In this document: piece by piece, positions 1-7,136 of the stretch
Position numbering within the stretch: position 1 is the stretch's first letter
Layout: the number at the start of each line of letters is the position of its first letter
Assembly (NCBI GenBank): GCA_947178145.1
Contig: CAMWXE010000040.1
Span: 1-47,885, forward strand
Length of the DNA: 47,885 nt
DNA from: an uncultured Lachnospiraceae bacterium
GTDB taxonomy: Bacteria > Bacillota > Clostridia > Lachnospirales > Lachnospiraceae
Reading direction: 5' to 3'
Program-made: the position numbers and the translations under genes
The notes under the pieces: generated by a model
Told to the model about the DNA's origin: nothing
The model's input: only the letters and a program-made list of their open reading frames with translations
The model's database searches: none

Positions 1-27
1 GGGAAACCTTGATTTTAAAGGCTTCCC
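1..27 (+). terminator. Possible terminator hairpin at the window edge
   Basis: The arms GGGAA-CCTT and AAGG-TTCCC pair with one internal mismatch around a short AT-rich loop and are followed by ATTGATTTT. It could end a gene that lies left of the window. The rest of 28-110 shows no gene. Confidence 0.25.
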
Positions 28-110
28 ATTGATTTTGGTGTCAAACTTAAGATATCATAGAATAATTCAATCCAATATGCAAGGTTTAGAAAAAATTAAT
101 AGTAAGATAA

Positions 111-140
111 TTGACAGATACCAGTATTTCCATATATGAT
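111..140 (+). promoter_or_regulatory. Sigma-A type promoter for the 234-941 gene
   Basis: A perfect TTGACA at 111-116 is followed after 18 bases by TATGAT at 135-140. It lies about 95 bases upstream of the likely ATG at 234. Confidence 0.6.
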
Positions 141-233
141 ATCTTGTAACCGCCGGCAATACAAAGCGGAATGGTACAGTCGGACTTTTACGACATTTTT
201 GCATTATCTTATCTGGCCAACGGAGGTATTATC

Positions 234-941
234 ATGGAAGTTTACAATAAAAATCGCGACAATAACAACTCGATGCACGATGAAATACGGGAACAAAATG
301 CCAAGCTGAAAGATGCACCGCTAAAAGACAAGTTTGCCTACTTTAAAGAATATTACTTAAAGCAGACGATTGTCGGCATCATTGTCCTCATCTTTGCTGG
401 CTCTCTTGTATATTCCATGCTGACCGCACCTTCCGACACGGCCTTTGCCGCCTTCTTCTACAATGACACCGGCGACTCTTCCAGCACAGAGCTGATCGAC
501 GATTTTGTCGAGTATATGGGGATTGATACCAAAGAACACGATGCCTATATCGACGCTACCATGAATTATCTCCCGGACAGCACTGACCAAAGCACATACA
601 TGAGTGTCCAGAAGTCCATGGCCGTTCTGTCAACTGGAGAACTCGACGTCATCGTAGGCGATACAGCTACGCTTGACTATTTCGCAAAGGCTGAGTGCCT
701 TCACGATATCACGACTGTTCTTCCCGACGATCTGCTCGCACGATTTTCGGATAAGCTCTATTATGCAAAATTTGGAGAGGACGCCGAATTGATTCCTGTC
801 GGTGTCTATGTGACAGACTCGCCAAAACTGAATCAGTATTATTACTATGTCGACATGGAACCCATTTTGGGATTCGTCATAAACTCCAACAATATAGACA
901 ATGCTATCGCATTTCTAAGATATATTTATATGGAAGAATAG
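234..941 (+). CDS. Single-pass membrane protein of unknown function
   Basis: I do not recognise the family. The start at 234 is chosen because CGGAGG lies 8 bases upstream; the longer frame from 171 has no such site. The product of about 235 residues has a charged N-terminal segment of about 40 residues, one strongly hydrophobic helix (IVGIIVLIFAGSLVYSML) and an acidic C-terminal region of about 170 residues that would lie outside the cell. The outer part has the feel of an extracytoplasmic binding domain (GELDVIVGD, then a hydrophobic and Tyr-rich end), but no catalytic motif is visible. It has its own promoter and terminator, so it is probably monocistronic. Confidence 0.75.
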   Translation: MEVYNKNRDNNNSMHDEIREQNAKLKDAPLKDKFAYFKEYYLKQTIVGIIVLIFAGSLVYSMLTAPSDTAFAAFFYNDTGDSSSTELIDDFVEYMGIDTKEHDAYIDATMNYLPDSTDQSTYMSVQKSMAVLSTGELDVIVGDTATLDYFAKAECLHDITTVLPDDLLARFSDKLYYAKFGEDAELIPVGVYVTDSPKLNQYYYYVDMEPILGFVINSNNIDNAIAFLRYIYMEE

Positions 942-949
942 AAGCATAA

Positions 950-997
950 AATAGTTGATTCCAGATAACTGTCACCGGAATCAACTATTCTTTTTTA
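950..997 (+). terminator. Intrinsic terminator between convergent genes
   Basis: Thirteen-base perfect arms (AATAGTTGATTCC at 950-962, its complement at 977-989) are followed by CTTTTTT. The run of T favours termination of the plus-strand gene; the hairpin may also serve the convergent PfkB gene. Confidence 0.85.
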
Positions 998-1031
998 ATT
1001 TAGGAATTGTAATTGTGTTCATCCTCGAGGA

Positions 1032-1943
1032 TTATATCCAGATCAGTTTCTTCCACTGTTCAATCTGCTCTTCCGTCATAAATCCATGGGAAGTTCCCAC
1101 AAATCCAATCTTGTACGATGCAAACAGCAAGGCATTTTTGATCGCTTCCTTGGCATCTTTTGTCTTGGTATAGTAATGCAAAAATCCTGAGAACAATGCA
1201 TTGCCGGCCCCCACTGTATTGACAATCTCATTGGTCTTTACGGGTTTGTACTCAATAAAGCTGTTGTCCTCCTTTGTGTAAAGAATAACACCTTTGTCGC
1301 CAATTCCCATAATTACGATTTCGGAATCATACCTCTCCCTGCACTCTCTGATGCAGTCATAAGGATCGCTCTCAAGATCATCATCACTGATATACAGGAT
1401 ATCGGCCGCTGCCAGAAAATCTTCCTTGTTCGCGATCTTCTCCGCCCTCATACTGCGCACATTTAAGGCGAGCGGCTTCTGATATTTCTTTGCGAGACTG
1501 ATAATCGGACGACAGAAATTGCAGTTTGACATAAGCACCATATCTTTATCCTGTATCTGTCTCTCGAGTATCTCGTAATCATAATCCACATGCCTGATAT
1601 CCTTGACATCCTCAAAAGTTTGTTTCTTTCCCTTGCAGTAGAGAATCACCGAAGTAGGCATGCCGTCCAGCAGCGGAAGTACATACTCTGTGCTGAGGTC
1701 CACCTCATAGGTCTCAAGATACGCCTCAATCTGATGCCGCGACATATTCCGCGCCACCATGCTCATAAAGTCCACTTCGTTTCCAAGCCATTTCAGAGCC
1801 ATCGCCTCATTGAAACCTGCCCCTCCGATACCAGTATCAACCATTTCCGGTATACTCTCAAACTGTTTATATGGAACTGGCAGCTCCTCCACTTTAACAA
1901 TTGTTTCCATCTGAACAAAACCTGCTACCATAAATTTGCTCAT
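1032..1943 (-). CDS. PfkB-family carbohydrate kinase homologue with altered catalytic motif
   Basis: The 303-residue product has the ribokinase/PfkB architecture: an N-terminal substrate lid, a glycine-rich GIGGAGFNEA element near residues 38-47, and the second signature near 243-252. In this family the second signature is normally DTxGAGD, whose final Asp is the catalytic base that activates the substrate hydroxyl. Here it reads NTVGAGN, so the catalytic position (residue 248) is Asn and the leading Asp is also Asn, while the GAG anion hole is kept. I confirmed the AAT codon on the DNA. The fold is clear; kinase activity is doubtful. The ATG at 1943 has GGGAGGG a few bases upstream. It is convergent with the gene at 234 and divergent from the one at 2091. 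Confidence 0.8.
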   Translation of the reverse strand: MSKFMVAGFVQMETIVKVEELPVPYKQFESIPEMVDTGIGGAGFNEAMALKWLGNEVDFMSMVARNMSRHQIEAYLETYEVDLSTEYVLPLLDGMPTSVILYCKGKKQTFEDVKDIRHVDYDYEILERQIQDKDMVLMSNCNFCRPIISLAKKYQKPLALNVRSMRAEKIANKEDFLAAADILYISDDDLESDPYDCIRECRERYDSEIVIMGIGDKGVILYTKEDNSFIEYKPVKTNEIVNTVGAGNALFSGFLHYYTKTKDAKEAIKNALLFASYKIGFVGTSHGFMTEEQIEQWKKLIWI

Positions 1944-2021
1944 AACAATCCCTCCCTCTTCTTTTATTTGTATTCATTTTAACACAATTTTTGACAATTA
2001 TATAGATTTTTATGAAAATTT

Positions 2022-2050
2022 TTGAATTTTGTTCGTGAAATATGTTAAAA
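2022..2050 (+). promoter_or_regulatory. Promoter of the DUF6062 gene
   Basis: TTGAAT at 2022-2027 and TTAAAA at 2045-2050 are separated by 17 bases and sit 41 bases before the ATG. Confidence 0.5.
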
Positions 2051-2090
2051 TGTCCTTATACTTTATCAATCGAAAAGGAGAACATCAATC

Positions 2091-2852
2091 ATGAAAGAAC
2101 AGCTTTATACGATTCCCTTAAATGACGCCCTCGCAGCGAACGACGAGTGTCCTTTCTGCTTCATCGAGCAAAAGTTAGAGCAGGATATTCTCGACTTTAC
2201 TCTCGGTTCCGGCTCCTCATACATGGAGAGTGATATCCGCGACTTCACTGACAAAGAAGGCTTCTGCCGCTACCACTTCCTGAAAATGTACCAGTACGGA
2301 AACACCCTTGGCAATGCGTGGATTTTGAAAACTCACTTTAAGAAAATCAATGACGAATTTTCTAATGAAGTCAGGAAATTCAAGCCGGCAAAGCTTTCTT
2401 TTGTGGACCGCCTGAAACGCTCGAAAGAAATCAACAATACCATGACAGTATGGACGTGCGAAAAACAGCGCTCCTGCTATATCTGCCGTCAGTATGAGGA
2501 CACCTACGCACGATATCTTGACACCTTTTTCTATATGTACAAAAAGGACACCGATTTTGTAAAAAAAGTGGAAAACAGCAAGGGATTTTGTCTCGTTCAC
2601 TTTGGCGATCTGTGTCAAAGTGCTGTGGAAAAGCTAAACCAGAAGCAGTGTGACGCGTTCTTTGCGATGGTGTTTCCTCTGATGGAAGCAAATTTGAAGC
2701 GCCTCGAGGAGGATGTCAGCTGGATGGTTGAGAAATTTGACTATCGAAATGCGGATGCAGACTGGAAAAACTCAAAAGACGCTATCCAGCGCGGCATGCA
2801 GAAATTGAAGGGCGGCTACCCCGCCGCCCCGGTATACCAGCAAAAAAAGTAA
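2091..2852 (+). CDS. DUF6062 family protein
   Basis: The 253-residue protein matches what I recall of DUF6062, a clostridial family of unknown function. It carries two similar halves, each opening with a cysteine pair (CPFC near residue 21, CYIC near 125) and closing with an FC-x-x-H element (FCRYHF near 63, FCLVHF near 166). The duplicated Cys/His pattern suggests two metal sites, perhaps zinc, in an all-helical protein; this is inference. There is no signal peptide or membrane segment, so it should be cytoplasmic. AAAAGGAGAA lies just upstream of the ATG. It stands alone and is convergent with a TetR gene. Confidence 0.75.
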   Translation: MKEQLYTIPLNDALAANDECPFCFIEQKLEQDILDFTLGSGSSYMESDIRDFTDKEGFCRYHFLKMYQYGNTLGNAWILKTHFKKINDEFSNEVRKFKPAKLSFVDRLKRSKEINNTMTVWTCEKQRSCYICRQYEDTYARYLDTFFYMYKKDTDFVKKVENSKGFCLVHFGDLCQSAVEKLNQKQCDAFFAMVFPLMEANLKRLEEDVSWMVEKFDYRNADADWKNSKDAIQRGMQKLKGGYPAAPVYQQKK

Positions 2853-2876
2853 CTGTAAGCTGTCTGCCAGAACAAT

Positions 2877-3482
2877 TCAGGAGAGATTCAATGTCATATC
2901 TCGGACTAACTCAATATATGCTTTGATCTCCCTGAATATCACCTCAGCATCAGCCGCCTCTGCAGTCTTCTCCCGTATGATACAGCTGATACAGTAATCA
3001 AGCATTTTCCTGATACGCTCTCTTTTTGACTTATCAGAGACATTTTCTATCTCGGACAACTTGAAAATTGCACCGATCCGTTCCTCGTAGATCTGTCTCG
3101 ATTCTGCGGTCTTCCTGACTGGCTCCTGCTCCGTCTCATGCGCTGCCTCTTCCAGGAAAATTGTGAGATACGGATAGCTTTTGCCAACTTTTGTCTTTGT
3201 CATGGCGACCTGTTTCACCAGCTCGAAATAATCCTTCTCATTTTCATCCACAATGGTAGACAGCTCCAGCAGCATATATTTGACACAGTAATCGTACACA
3301 AATACATAGATGCCTTCCTTGGAACCAAAATAGTGAAACCAAAGTCCCTTGCTGACACCGACTGCCTTTACCATGTCATCCGTGCTGGCGTGTTTGTATC
3401 CATTTTTGGCAAACACCTCAAGCGCACCGTTGATCATGCGGTCCTGTTTCTCTCTTGCAAGGTCAAAAAATTTTTCGTTCAT
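2877..3482 (-). CDS. TetR/AcrR-family transcriptional regulator
   Basis: The start at 3482 is set by AAGGAGGT five to twelve bases upstream; the longer frame to 3560 has no support. The roughly 201-residue product has the TetR helix-turn-helix near residues 25-55 (STDDMVKAVGVSKGLWFHYF) followed by a helical ligand and dimer domain. The GLWFHYF variant of the usual GxxYxxF is normal for the family. No target gene is adjacent: the downstream neighbour is convergent DUF6062 and the upstream side is a repeat element, so the regulon cannot be guessed beyond autoregulation. Confidence 0.85.
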   Translation of the reverse strand: MNEKFFDLAREKQDRMINGALEVFAKNGYKHASTDDMVKAVGVSKGLWFHYFGSKEGIYVFVYDYCVKYMLLELSTIVDENEKDYFELVKQVAMTKTKVGKSYPYLTIFLEEAAHETEQEPVRKTAESRQIYEERIGAIFKLSEIENVSDKSKRERIRKMLDYCISCIIREKTAEAADAEVIFREIKAYIELVRDMTLNLS

Positions 3483-3597
3483 TCGTACCTCCTTGTGCGG
3501 CACTCCCCAACTGCACACACCTGTTATATTCATACTAACATAATTTTGCAGAGTAATCAATATTACTCGCAGATATCATTTTTAAGTTTAAGTCAGC

Positions 3598-3739
3598 GTT
3601 ACTTTTCGCACCCACGCCAAAGTAGTGGGAATCATGCGCCAAATTGATGCCCTTTATCAATTTGTGTGCAAAATCTGTTATAATTCACACCCCAATAACT
3701 TATAAGATGATAAAAACTGGCGTAGGTGTGAATTGTAAC
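3598..3739 (+). repeat. 142-bp dispersed element, full copy A
   Basis: The element starts with GTTAC and ends with GTGTGAATTGTAAC. It aligns end to end, with the same 142-base length, to the copy at 35299-35440 read on the minus strand. The central 43 bases (about 3628-3670, containing ATCATGCGCCAAATTGATGC) are almost identical. It has no coding capacity and lies in the 3483-3866 gap, whose remainder shows no other gene. Confidence 0.7.
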
Positions 3740-3866
3740 AAGTCAGCTGGCTACTGTTCACATTTTCACCAAATTTTACATAATCTCTTTTCATTTCCAT
3801 AAAATAGTATTAAAATAGATTTGTATCCAAAATAAAAACAACTGCAACAGGAAAGGAGAACCACAA

Positions 3867-4394
3867 ATGGCTAAGAAATTAAGCAAGCTTGTCTTATTCA
3901 GTGCCCTCGCCGGTGCTGCAGCTGCTGGAACTTATTATTATCTTCGAAATAAATCGAATGCTCCTGAAGAAGACACGGATGACTTCGATGATTATGACGA
4001 TTTCGACGAGGATCTTGATGATGAAGATTTCTCCGCAAATACCATCAACGGCAAAAGCCGTTCCTATGTGCCGATTGATATAGACAATGCTAAGGAAATC
4101 ATTGGCGAAAAGGTGATTGAGACACTTGATAAGACAAAAGAAAGGCTTGAGCACTTCAATGTATCCGAGAAAATTGACAAGGCGAAAGAAATCATTGAGG
4201 AGATGACTGCTCCCACTGCGGAACCTGTCTATACGCAGGTCGATATGTCTGCCGCCCCAGCCGCTGACGATACTGTGGCAGACGACAAAAGCAGTGAAAA
4301 TGAAGTTAAGTCTGTATCTGCCACCTATGCAGAATCCTCTGATACAGAGAGCATTACGGAAGAGTTTTTTGATGACTCAAAGACAGAGTCTTAA
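3867..4394 (+). CDS. Small acidic membrane-anchored protein, YtxH-like
   Basis: The 175-residue protein has an N-terminal hydrophobic segment (LVLFSALAGAAAAGTYYYL, residues about 8-26), then a very acidic stretch rich in Asp and Glu (residues 34-55), an amphipathic helical middle (KEIIGEKVIETLDKTKERL) and a Ser/Thr/Glu-rich tail. This layout resembles YtxH-type general stress proteins, but no diagnostic motif is present and the function is unknown. GGAAAGGAGAA precedes the ATG. It appears monocistronic. Confidence 0.7.
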   Translation: MAKKLSKLVLFSALAGAAAAGTYYYLRNKSNAPEEDTDDFDDYDDFDEDLDDEDFSANTINGKSRSYVPIDIDNAKEIIGEKVIETLDKTKERLEHFNVSEKIDKAKEIIEEMTAPTAEPVYTQVDMSAAPAADDTVADDKSSENEVKSVSATYAESSDTESITEEFFDDSKTES

Positions 4395-4467
4395 CATGTT
4401 TCTTTTTGCATGAAAACAGCAGGACTGTCGGGAAACAGGTCATGGTACAGTCCTCTCATAAAAACAG

Positions 4468-4534
4468 GAGGAGACTTGCGAGAATTAATGTTTGTCAGAT
4501 ATTAATTCCTGCTAATCTCCTCTTTTCCTTTTCT
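4468..4534 (+). terminator. Long imperfect hairpin with T-rich tail
   Basis: Arms of 22 bases at 4468-4489 and 4501-4522 pair with about four mismatches and are followed by TTTTCCTTTTC. It probably terminates the 3867-4394 gene. A second, smaller dyad (AGGACTGT/ACAGTCCT) lies just before it at about 4422-4455. The hairpin also overlaps the end of the PHP remnant on the other strand. Confidence 0.45.
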
Positions 4535-4646
4535 ATGATATCATCCATTTCAGGCGCAAAAGCTTCCCTGTCAGTCTTCCCCGCCCCGTTCCTTTCCATT
4601 CTACCGAACAATCACCTTTTTCCAAATGAGCATGCGCATCAATCAT
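4495..4646 (-). pseudogene. Remnant of a PHP-type hydrolase gene
   Basis: Just overlapping the kinase stop, an ATG at 4646 opens a frame reading MIDAHAHLEKGD-x-SVEW, which resembles the metal-binding N-terminus of PHP (histidinol-phosphatase-like) hydrolases. After about 17 residues the similarity stops. A different frame then stays open to a TGA at 4495-4497, ending in DDIIEKEKRRLAGINI. The simplest reading is an internal deletion that removed nearly the whole gene and shifted the frame. The eight-base overlap with the kinase gene suggests it was once translationally coupled, as the third gene of the DeoR operon. The assignment rests on a short motif. Confidence 0.45.
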
Positions 4647-5253
4647 ATAGGATTTCCTCTTTCCATGCCGCAATCTGTGAAAATAATTCTCCCATATTCA
4701 TTTTTGAAAAATCTGTCGTGTCAACCTTAATCTGTCTTCCATCCGCACAAAAAGCATCAAATCCCCTTTGTTCTATTCCACGAACAAAGTTTTCACAAGA
4801 AATAGTTTTTGTTTTTGAAGCTTCCAGATTATGCTCTTCCTTTTCCGGATAACAGTCATTTACAACATGCCCCCTGTGCCTGTCAGGACTGCTTTCCCGT
4901 TCCAGAAAACGCTGGTAAATCACTTTATAGTCGCCTGTTAAAGTGATGGTCAAGGCAGAATATTGATATTTTTCTAAAAGATTGTTAATTCCATGTTCTG
5001 ACGATTCAAAATTATTCTCCAATATAAAAGGCTGTCCTGCTTTCATAAGTTGACCTGCGGTATAATACATAATTTCCATACTGGCAATTCCAAGATTTAC
5101 TTTTTCTGCTCTTGACTGAAAGCCAACGCTGTCAAACAACAGTTCTTTTATGGAGTCTTTCGAAATAACAGGCAGCTTCAAACTCTCTGACAGGACTTTT
5201 GCCATAGTGCTTTTTCCTGCTGCCGGCATACCTGCCACTAATATGCAATACAT
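4639..5253 (-). CDS. P-loop NTPase / small-molecule kinase-like protein
   Basis: The 204-residue protein opens with a Walker A motif (GMPAAGKST, residues 8-16) directly after the first beta strand, and has a basic lid-like stretch (ERESSPDRHRGH) near residue 118. This is the layout of adenylate/shikimate kinase-like and zeta-toxin-like phosphotransferases; the substrate is unknown. It starts three bases after the stop of the upstream DeoR regulator, so the two form an operon, and the DeoR partner suggests a sugar or nucleoside substrate. It is followed by a PHP remnant that begins inside its stop region. Confidence 0.7.
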   Translation of the reverse strand: MYCILVAGMPAAGKSTMAKVLSESLKLPVISKDSIKELLFDSVGFQSRAEKVNLGIASMEIMYYTAGQLMKAGQPFILENNFESSEHGINNLLEKYQYSALTITLTGDYKVIYQRFLERESSPDRHRGHVVNDCYPEKEEHNLEASKTKTISCENFVRGIEQRGFDAFCADGRQIKVDTTDFSKMNMGELFSQIAAWKEEILYD

Positions 5254-5256
5254 TTC

Positions 5257-6039
5257 TCATGCCCCCTTCAAATGAACTGTTTCTATAGCAACTCCGAGTT
5301 CCCTGACCTGTATCAGAAAATCCTCAGATACATTATTGTCCGTAATCAGTAAATCATACTCTTTTACCTGGCATACAGAATGGATAGAATTTCTTCCTAT
5401 CTTCTTAGACGGATATAACCCAATATTCATTCCACTGTTCTTCATAACAGCTTTTCCAAATTCCACACCGGCGGGATCGTGAATGGAGGCTCCAAAATCC
5501 AGAGATAATGCTGCGTGTGATAAAAATGCTTTATCCATTCGGATATTTTTTACCATCTGAATGGTATAAAAATCATGGCAGTGACCACGATGGGACATTA
5601 CACCACCCAATAATATAACGGATATATTTATTTTTTTCCGCAATACCTCTGCAATGGTAACGGAATTTGTCAATACTGTAATGGTTACATCTTCCGGCAG
5701 ATTTTCAGCCATATAATATCCGACTAAAGACGTGGTAATATAAATGACATCCTTGTTTTGAATATGTTCGATTGCTTTTTGGGCAACTGCCAGATAATCA
5801 GCCTGTATTTCTTTTATATCTACTGGATTATATGTCGGCGTGGGATAAATTTCTTTTGGATTAACTGCAATGGCACCGCCATGTGTTCTCTGCAACAATC
5901 CTTTACTTTCCAATATCCTTAAATCCCGCCTTGCACAATCGGCCGAAATTTGATAGCATTCCTGAATTTCTGATACCAGAATCCGCCCTGTCTCGTTTAT
6001 CTTACGAACAATATCCTTCTGTCGTTCTTCCATAAACAT
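5257..6039 (-). CDS. DeoR/GlpR-family transcriptional regulator
   Basis: The 260-residue protein has the DeoR N-terminal winged helix (residues 4-56, with ISADCARRDLRILESKGLLQRTHGGA, here split: recognition helix ISADCARRDLR and wing RTHGGA) and a C-terminal DeoRC sugar-phosphate sensor domain (residues about 75-235, ITTSLVGYYMAENL, LLGGVMSHRGHCHD, AFLSHAALS). Family members repress sugar catabolic genes and are released by a sugar phosphate. In the HTH the usual TxRRDL reads CARRDL, a mild variation. GAGGT lies seven bases upstream of the ATG at 6039. It heads an operon with the P-loop kinase. Confidence 0.85.
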   Translation of the reverse strand: MFMEERQKDIVRKINETGRILVSEIQECYQISADCARRDLRILESKGLLQRTHGGAIAVNPKEIYPTPTYNPVDIKEIQADYLAVAQKAIEHIQNKDVIYITTSLVGYYMAENLPEDVTITVLTNSVTIAEVLRKKINISVILLGGVMSHRGHCHDFYTIQMVKNIRMDKAFLSHAALSLDFGASIHDPAGVEFGKAVMKNSGMNIGLYPSKKIGRNSIHSVCQVKEYDLLITDNNVSEDFLIQVRELGVAIETVHLKGA

Positions 6040-6090
6040 AATAAATACCTCGATTTCGTGTTTTTAATCGTTTCTACTTGTTTGTATTTT

Positions 6091-6119
6091 ATTATAATTG
6101 TTTATTCCTAAATATGCAA
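6091..6119 (-). promoter_or_regulatory. Promoter of the DeoR-kinase operon
   Basis: On the minus strand TTGCAT (6119-6114) and a perfect TATAAT (6096-6091) are 17 bases apart, about 50 bases before the DeoR start. Confidence 0.65.
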
Positions 6120-6183
6120 GCTTTATCAACAGAAATTGCATTCATAAAATGGTTGATTATCTCCAAATTGTCCAGAAAGAACC

Positions 6184-6212
6184 TTGTATTTATTCGGATA
6201 ACCGTATATAAT
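6184..6212 (+). promoter_or_regulatory. Promoter of the two-component operon
   Basis: TTGTAT at 6184-6189 and TATAAT at 6207-6212 are 17 bases apart, 35 bases before the HTH gene. Confidence 0.6.
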
Positions 6213-6247
6213 TATAGCGATTGAACTTATGGAAAGGGTGAATGAAA

Positions 6248-6442
6248 ATGTTAGAGTATATTTCTGCCCCGGAAGCAGCGAAAAAATGGGGCATTTCAGA
6301 AAGACGGGTGCAAAAGCTATGTGAGGAAAACCGCATACCCGGCATAGCAAAGTTTAGTCGTATGTGGTTGATACCAAAGGACGCAGAGAAGCCTATGGAT
6401 AAAAGGAAAAAGCGAAAAGGCGGTGCAGACAATGAAAAGTAA
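6248..6442 (+). CDS. Small helix-turn-helix protein (excisionase-like)
   Basis: The roughly 64-residue protein has a MerR/excisionase-type winged helix (ISAPEAAKKWGISERRVQKL) and a conserved hydrophobic strand ending WLIPKDA, followed by a basic tail. The start at 6248 is preferred because AAGGGTG lies about seven bases upstream; the ATG at 6242 is too close to it. It overlaps the response regulator gene by 11 bases, implying coupled translation. Proteins of this type are common next to regulators on clostridial integrative elements, but whether it works in excision or in regulation of the operon is open. Confidence 0.75.
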   Translation: MLEYISAPEAAKKWGISERRVQKLCEENRIPGIAKFSRMWLIPKDAEKPMDKRKKRKGGADNEK

Positions 6443-7136
6443 AATATTATTAGTAGACGACGAAAAAGATATTTCTGATCTGATAGAGGAAGCATTACGT
6501 CAAGACAACTTTGTAGATATTCAAAAAGCATACACAGGAAAGGACGCAGTTCAGATATGCAGGGAATACCAGCCGGACGTGATTGTATTGGATGTTATGC
6601 TGCCGGATATTGACGGGATCGAGGTATGTAAACAGATACGGGAATTTTCAATTTGTTCTATCCTGTTCCTATCTTCAAGGAACGATGATATTGACAAGAT
6701 ACTTGGGCTTTCCAGTGGGGGTGATGATTACATTACAAAGCCTTTCAGCCCACGGGAAATTGTTTACCGTATCAAAGCGCAGCTTCGCCGCCAGCAATAC
6801 CAATCTGACAAAAGCAAAAGTCTGAATGATTTACTGGCTGTTGGCTCCCTTACACTTGATAAGGAAAGCTGCCGGATTTATAAACGAGGACAGGAAATCG
6901 AACTGACAGGGCGTGAGTTTTTATTATTGTCCTATCTCATGGAAAATGCAGATAAGATCATCAGCAAAGAACGGCTGTACGAACAGGTATGGGGAGAATA
7001 CAGTTGCATTTGTGATAATACGATCATGGTACATATTCGCCATATCAGAGAAAAGATTGAGAATACTCCGTCTGCTCCAAAGCAGCTGATTACGATAAAA
7101 GGCTTGGGCTACAAATTAAAGAAAAGGACTGATTAA
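6432..7136 (+). CDS. OmpR-family response regulator
   Basis: The 234-residue protein has an N-terminal receiver (acidic pair DDE at residues 9-11, phospho-acceptor Asp54 in VLDVMLPD, conserved Lys in TKPF) and a C-terminal OmpR/PhoB winged helix ending in the usual IKGLGYKL. The ATG at 6432 is chosen over the GTG at 6423 because AAAGGCGG is properly spaced. It should bind DNA after phosphorylation by the kinase encoded immediately downstream and act on the ABC transporter genes, whose upstream region holds TAAGGT/TAAGAT direct repeats. Confidence 0.9.
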   Translation: MKSKILLVDDEKDISDLIEEALRQDNFVDIQKAYTGKDAVQICREYQPDVIVLDVMLPDIDGIEVCKQIREFSICSILFLSSRNDDIDKILGLSSGGDDYITKPFSPREIVYRIKAQLRRQQYQSDKSKSLNDLLAVGSLTLDKESCRIYKRGQEIELTGREFLLLSYLMENADKIISKERLYEQVWGEYSCICDNTIMVHIRHIREKIENTPSAPKQLITIKGLGYKLKKRTD

